A DNA stretch of 9,718 nucleotides, from contig JAUILO010000093.1 of NCBI GenBank assembly GCA_030432775.1, positions 1-9,718 of the forward strand, written 5' to 3'. Positions 7,333 to 9,718 of this stretch are shown here, in pieces. The notes under the pieces were generated by a model, which made no database searches, was not told the DNA's origin, and was given only the letters and a program-made list of their open reading frames with translations. Position 1 is the stretch's first letter, and every line of letters begins with the position of its first letter. The stretch is from Alphaproteobacteria bacterium (GTDB lineage: Bacteria; Pseudomonadota; Alphaproteobacteria; Micavibrionales; Micavibrionaceae). The position numbers were made by a program, and so were the translations under genes.

Positions 7333-7419
7333 TTAATGACGATTATAATTAAGCCGCGCTTCGTATCCGCGATTATAGGAATCCATCGCCAAGACGGCTT
7401 TTAAAATTAAATCATTCAT
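7333..7419 (-). pseudogene. 28-codon stub of the lipase-like gene (last unit of the array)
   Basis: A short open frame starting ATG at 7419-7417, overlapping the stop of the preceding gene as ATGA (7416-7419), with AGGGAGAG upstream inside that gene. Its residues 8-19 (AVLAMDSYNRGY) align without gaps to residues 10-21 of the 166-codon lipase-like gene at 8943-9443 (AILSMDAYNRGY), after which the frame is unrelated and stops at TAA. No partner gene follows; the stop is nine bases from the convergent flbD stop. It is either the relic of a deleted lipase-like gene or a small coupled peptide. The frame and similarity are seen directly; whether it is translated is unknown. Confidence 0.7.
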
Positions 7420-8147
7420 TGCTTCTCTCCCTTTTTAAAATTCCCATAATGTAAAATGTTTGAGAGTTCTGGCCCGCCGCCAGAAAGTCTGCCGTCTAAA
7501 GACCCTTTTTTAACAGTAGAAAGCCACGGCAAAACCGCGTCTATTTTCTTGGTCACCGGCTCTTTCGTCACCTCAAGCTCAATAGCTTTCAGACTCACTC
7601 CCTCGCCGAATAATTCTTCAAAATGATTTTCCAACTCAGATGTCTGGGTTTCGGGATGAAACACATAGCCACGCACAAGCGTGACAGATTTCGGATTATT
7701 CATATCGGTAAATGTCACCAGCGCTGGATAACCCGGTCGCTCATTCGGATTTAACTCCCCCTTCATGCCCGGCTTCAATGTTTTCTTGTAATATTTAATG
7801 CCTTCCAGCGATGTTTCGGGAATCTTCGGCGTAGGGAACACCTGATACATCTCGTAATCTGTGCCATCGGATATCAATGAGAAAAGCGTGCCGCGCTCTC
7901 CCAGATCAACGACAACGGCTTCGCCGCGAATATCCGGCGCATTTGTCGCCATTGTCCAGCCCAGACTAATGCTGGAGGCAGAATTGGATATTTCACGCAC
8001 GGCGGAACCAGACACCTCGCCTTCCGGCGTTTCAACAACAACTGTCGTTTTGACATGCAGGGTATATGAAACGTGAATATCACTCATCACAAATGCGGCA
8101 GCAACACTAGCCAATAAAACCCCTAATGCAATAAAACTTATTTTCAT
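7416..8147 (-). CDS. Uncharacterised exported partner protein, array copy B
   Basis: A 243-aa protein of no function I can name. Residues 3-20 are a hydrophobic signal-like segment ending in AAA|F, so it should be exported or membrane-anchored with its body in the periplasm. Motifs shared with the neighbour at 8218-8946 are VETPEG...SG.AVR (38-51), GEAVVVDLGERGTLF (75-89), P-x-LV-x-F-x-D-x-N-x-PKSV (141-155), FEELFGEGVSLKAI (176-189) and a late E-x-T-x-E-x-VT block (191-199) followed by LPWL (206-209). The remaining C-terminal tail is copy-specific. The start codon overlaps the stop of a 25-codon stub (ATGA, 8144-8147), and its own stop overlaps the next stub (7416-7419). The context, lipase-like remnants alternating with this family, suggests a partner or immunity role against a lipase-like effector; that is inference. 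Confidence 0.85.
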   Translation of the reverse strand: MKISFIALGVLLASVAAAFVMSDIHVSYTLHVKTTVVVETPEGEVSGSAVREISNSASSISLGWTMATNAPDIRGEAVVVDLGERGTLFSLISDGTDYEMYQVFPTPKIPETSLEGIKYYKKTLKPGMKGELNPNERPGYPALVTFTDMNNPKSVTLVRGYVFHPETQTSELENHFEELFGEGVSLKAIELEVTKEPVTKKIDAVLPWLSTVKKGSLDGRLSGGGPELSNILHYGNFKKGEKQ

Positions 8148-8221
8148 CGAAACTCTCCCGCATCATACCCCCTATTGTAAGCATCCATGGAAAGTATAGC
8201 TTTAAATATACTAGAATTCAT
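8144..8221 (-). pseudogene. 25-codon stub of the lipase-like gene (middle unit of the array)
   Basis: An open frame from ATG 8221-8219 to TGA 8146-8144, joined to both neighbours by ATGA overlaps (8218-8221 and 8144-8147). It begins M-N-S and contains AILSMDAYNRGY at residues 8-19, identical to residues 10-21 of the lipase-like gene at 8943-9443. It then ends within six residues (DAGEFR) that also encode the GGGAGAG ribosome-binding site of copy B. Five of the twelve codons of the shared block differ synonymously and none changes the residue, so the block was under protein-level selection before or after truncation. It could be a relic of a larger gene or a retained micro-ORF that couples translation. 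Confidence 0.72.
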
Positions 8222-8946
8222 TTTTCTGCTCCGTGTTTAAAGTAAAAAAGATTCGCTTTTTTAGATTTTGTCCTAACGTCTAATTGCTCCCACCATAGAT
8301 TAAATTGATCCCAGAAACTCTGAGGTAGATATTTATCAACTATGTCTCTAGTCACCCGCTCATCCGTTATTTCTACATTGATTTTCTTTAGTTTAACACC
8401 TTGACCAAACAATTCTTCAAACCGGTTCTCATGCTCTACATCTTGCCCATTATTGCCAGCATAACGTCTGTTCACATAGACTAGCTCCACAGACTTCGGA
8501 TCGTTTATGTCTTTAAACATCACCATCTTCGGACATTCAAAATTGCCATCACATTCAAGCTCAGCCGTACTTCCGATTGGAAGGGCTTGCACATCCTCAA
8601 ATTTAAAAATCCCAAAAGCTCTAGGGGCTGCGTAATAAGCCCTACTATCGATCAAGGCAAATAGCGTTCCTCTATCTCCAAGGTCAACGACCACCGCCTC
8701 ACCGGAAACATTCCGCTTTGTCGAATAATGCGGCTGGTTGTTTATTTGATCCCATCCAATCGCTTTCCAATCAACATTAACCTGCCGCACCGCGTTGCCA
8801 CTTTTGATGCCTTCGGGCGTTTCGACCTCCACGGTCATTTTATACCGCCAACTATAATGCTTGTCCTTACTCGAAAGCTCAAACGCCGCATACGCCAGCC
8901 CCACCAAAACACAAACTCCGATAATGACCAAAACTACCTTTTTCAT
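8218..8946 (-). CDS. Uncharacterised exported partner protein, array copy A
   Basis: A 242-aa protein of the same unnamed family as copy B. KK then a hydrophobic stretch at 4-22 forms a signal peptide or anchor (possible cleavage after AYA, 18-20). C12 is not in a convincing lipobox. The periplasmic part has VETPEG at 41-46, GEAVVVDLGDRGTLFALI at 82-99, KDINDPKSVELV at 145-156, and FEELFGQGVKLKKI at 176-189. C132 and C138 (ECDGNFEC) could form a disulphide. The tail from about residue 200 is aromatic- and lysine-rich and unlike copies B and C. Residues 151-199 lie in a 145-bp block almost identical to copy C. The gene starts within the stop of the lipase-like gene (ATGA, 8943-8946; AAGGAAA upstream) and ends within the start of the next stub (8218-8221). 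It looks more A+T-rich than the flagellar genes. Function unknown. Confidence 0.85.
   Translation of the reverse strand: MKKVVLVIIGVCVLVGLAYAAFELSSKDKHYSWRYKMTVEVETPEGIKSGNAVRQVNVDWKAIGWDQINNQPHYSTKRNVSGEAVVVDLGDRGTLFALIDSRAYYAAPRAFGIFKFEDVQALPIGSTAELECDGNFECPKMVMFKDINDPKSVELVYVNRRYAGNNGQDVEHENRFEELFGQGVKLKKINVEITDERVTRDIVDKYLPQSFWDQFNLWWEQLDVRTKSKKANLFYFKHGAEK
8352..8496. repeat. 145-bp direct repeat, copy inside partner gene A
   Basis: This block matches 9574-9718 with two mismatches in 145 bases, one synonymous and one changing Asn to Thr. On the left it stops abruptly at the codons after ERV; on the right the other copy is cut by the window edge. Start-to-start distance is 1222 bases. 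Confidence 0.93.
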
Positions 8947-9443
8947 GCTGCTTTCCTTATGTCTTGATTGTTATCATTCACCGCTATAAACCCTGCGAAA
9001 CCACCGCCCAGCGAATGCCCGGTTGTTGAGATATTCACCGCTTGTAAATCAACGTCAGCGCCGCCAATTTGCTTGGCAACTTCCTTGTAGAAATTAACCG
9101 CCATCGTCCCTTGGGTTGCATTGTAATTCCCCGCGCCTAATAACCAACCATTGGTCACATCGCTGTCATCGGGAATGGGGTTAGGGCCATCCGTCCCGCG
9201 ATAGGCGATAACATTATCAACCACATTGCCGCTGGAATCTTTGATTTGATAAGCGAGCGCGTAGAAGCCTATGGCTTGATCGCTATCATTAAAAACAACA
9301 GATGAATTTTTAACAATTTTGGCAGTGCCTAAGAATTTATTATCCGTCTGATCTTCAGGGTATATTTCTATTGCAGCATTATACCCTCTATTATAAGCAT
9401 CCATGCTCAAAATAGCATTCATCAGGTTAGAATTAATAGTCAT
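8943..9443 (-). CDS. Truncated class 3 lipase-like protein (ends after the nucleophile motif)
   Basis: A 166-aa alpha/beta-hydrolase fragment. Residues 10-21 are the array signature AILSMDAYNRGY. GFYALAYQI (59-67) and VIAYRGTD (78-85) match the region before and at the oxyanion motif of class 3 lipases, and STTGHSLGGG (139-148) is the nucleophile elbow with S144. A full enzyme needs a catalytic Asp and His further downstream, in a protein commonly several hundred residues long. Here the frame stops 18 residues after GHSLGGG, so it cannot be catalytically complete. No signal peptide is visible, as for cargo of a one-step secretion system, though that is only suggestive. The start overlaps the stop of partner copy C (ATGA, 9440-9443, AAGGAG upstream) and the stop overlaps the start of copy A (8943-8946). 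It is probably a decayed gene; a sequencing error at the 3' end seems less likely because the ATGA junction is clean. Confidence 0.85.
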   Translation of the reverse strand: MTINSNLMNAILSMDAYNRGYNAAIEIYPEDQTDNKFLGTAKIVKNSSVVFNDSDQAIGFYALAYQIKDSSGNVVDNVIAYRGTDGPNPIPDDSDVTNGWLLGAGNYNATQGTMAVNFYKEVAKQIGGADVDLQAVNISTTGHSLGGGFAGFIAVNDNNQDIRKAA

Positions 9444-9718
9444 TTCACTACTCCTTGCCTGAATCTAGTTAAACCATAAATTTTACTTCGAAACTCATAC
9501 GGTAAGTCACGCCATTTTTCTGTAATTTCAGAATGATATGTTGCTGGTAAATGCTCATCTACCAGCCCCCAATTCACCCGCTCATCCGTTATTTCTACAG
9601 TGATTTTCTTTAGTTTAACACCTTGACCAAACAATTCTTCAAACCGGTTCTCATGCTCTACATCTTGCCCATTATTGCCAGCATAACGTCTGTTCACATA
9701 GACTAACTCCACAGACTT
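9440..9718 (-). CDS. Uncharacterised exported partner protein, array copy C, C-terminal part (runs off the window)
   Basis: The last 92 residues of a third member of the partner family; the frame is open to the window edge, so the true start lies outside and the GTG at 9712-9710 is only an internal valine. It begins KSVELVYVNRR and contains FEELFGQGVKLKKI and EITDERV, identical to copy A in this part except for one Asn-to-Thr change. It then switches at once to a different tail containing VDEHLP and ending RFRQGVVK. Its stop overlaps the lipase-like start as ATGA (9440-9443). Confidence 0.85.
   Translation of the reverse strand, partial: KSVELVYVNRRYAGNNGQDVEHENRFEELFGQGVKLKKITVEITDERVNWGLVDEHLPATYHSEITEKWRDLPYEFRSKIYGLTRFRQGVVK
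9574..9718. repeat. 145-bp direct repeat, copy inside partner gene C (may extend past the window)
   Basis: Second copy of the block at 8352-8496 in the same orientation with two mismatches. The left boundary is sharp: the 3' part of gene C outside the block (9440-9573) no longer aligns well with gene A. The right boundary is not visible. Confidence 0.93.

Noticed and set aside
7351..7400. AAGCCG...CGGCTTTT inverted repeat as a flbD terminator
   Set aside because: The six-base arms are separated by 38 bases, inside the stub reading frame, with only a short T-run; too weak to call.
8218..8946. Partner proteins as lipase-specific foldases (Lif type)
   Set aside because: The membrane-anchored N-terminus fits, but the Lif signature motif is absent and the sequence does not resemble that helical family.
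8899..8946. Lipoprotein signal (lipobox) around C12 of partner copy A
   Set aside because: The residues before the cysteine (IGV-C) do not match the lipobox, which needs a small residue at -1, and the hydrophobic stretch continues after it.
7333..9718. CRISPR array or transposon as explanation for the repeats
   Set aside because: The repeats are long coding blocks without regular spacers, and no transposase or terminal inverted repeats are seen.

Overview
The window reads as chromosomal DNA of a flagellated alphaproteobacterium of moderate G+C content. The main evidence is a fliF-fliG-fliH-fliN-(motA-like)-flbD operon ending in FlbD, the sigma-54 flagellar activator best known from Caulobacter and its relatives. 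The genus cannot be fixed from the sequence; a Rhodospirillales- or Micavibrionales-like lineage is only a guess.

Layout. (1) Positions 1-329, minus strand: the N-terminal third of a leucine/Glu/Phe/Val-type amino-acid dehydrogenase, cut by the window edge. (2) 330-916: an A+T-rich divergent intergenic region with a perfect 6+2+6 palindrome on the dehydrogenase side, -10-like boxes facing each way, and two small hairpins in the fliF leader. (3) 917-7323, plus strand: six closely spaced flagellar genes encoding the MS ring (FliF), rotor (FliG), export ATPase regulator (FliH, with an unusual acidic tail), C-ring protein (FliN), a PomA/MotA-type stator subunit, and FlbD. (4) 7333-9718, minus strand, convergent with flbD: a chain of short genes unrelated to the flagellum.

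The minus-strand chain is the most interesting part. It alternates copies of one uncharacterised exported/membrane-anchored protein family (three copies: 9440-9718 partial, 8218-8946 and 7416-8147) with 5' remnants of a class 3 lipase-like gene. One remnant is 166 codons long and stops just after the GHSLGG nucleophile motif (8943-9443). The other two are only 25 and 28 codons long (8144-8221 and 7333-7419) yet keep the same N-terminal signature, AILSMDAYNRGY or a close variant. All five gene junctions in the chain are 4-base ATGA stop/start overlaps. Two of the partner genes share a 145-bp block with two mismatches, followed by abruptly different C-terminal ends. This looks like a decaying or recombining effector/partner array in which the lipase-like genes were reduced to stubs while the periplasmic partner genes were retained. 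A lipase effector with duplicated immunity-type partners is one reading of it. That function is inference: no secretion system is visible in the window and the partner family has no function I can name.
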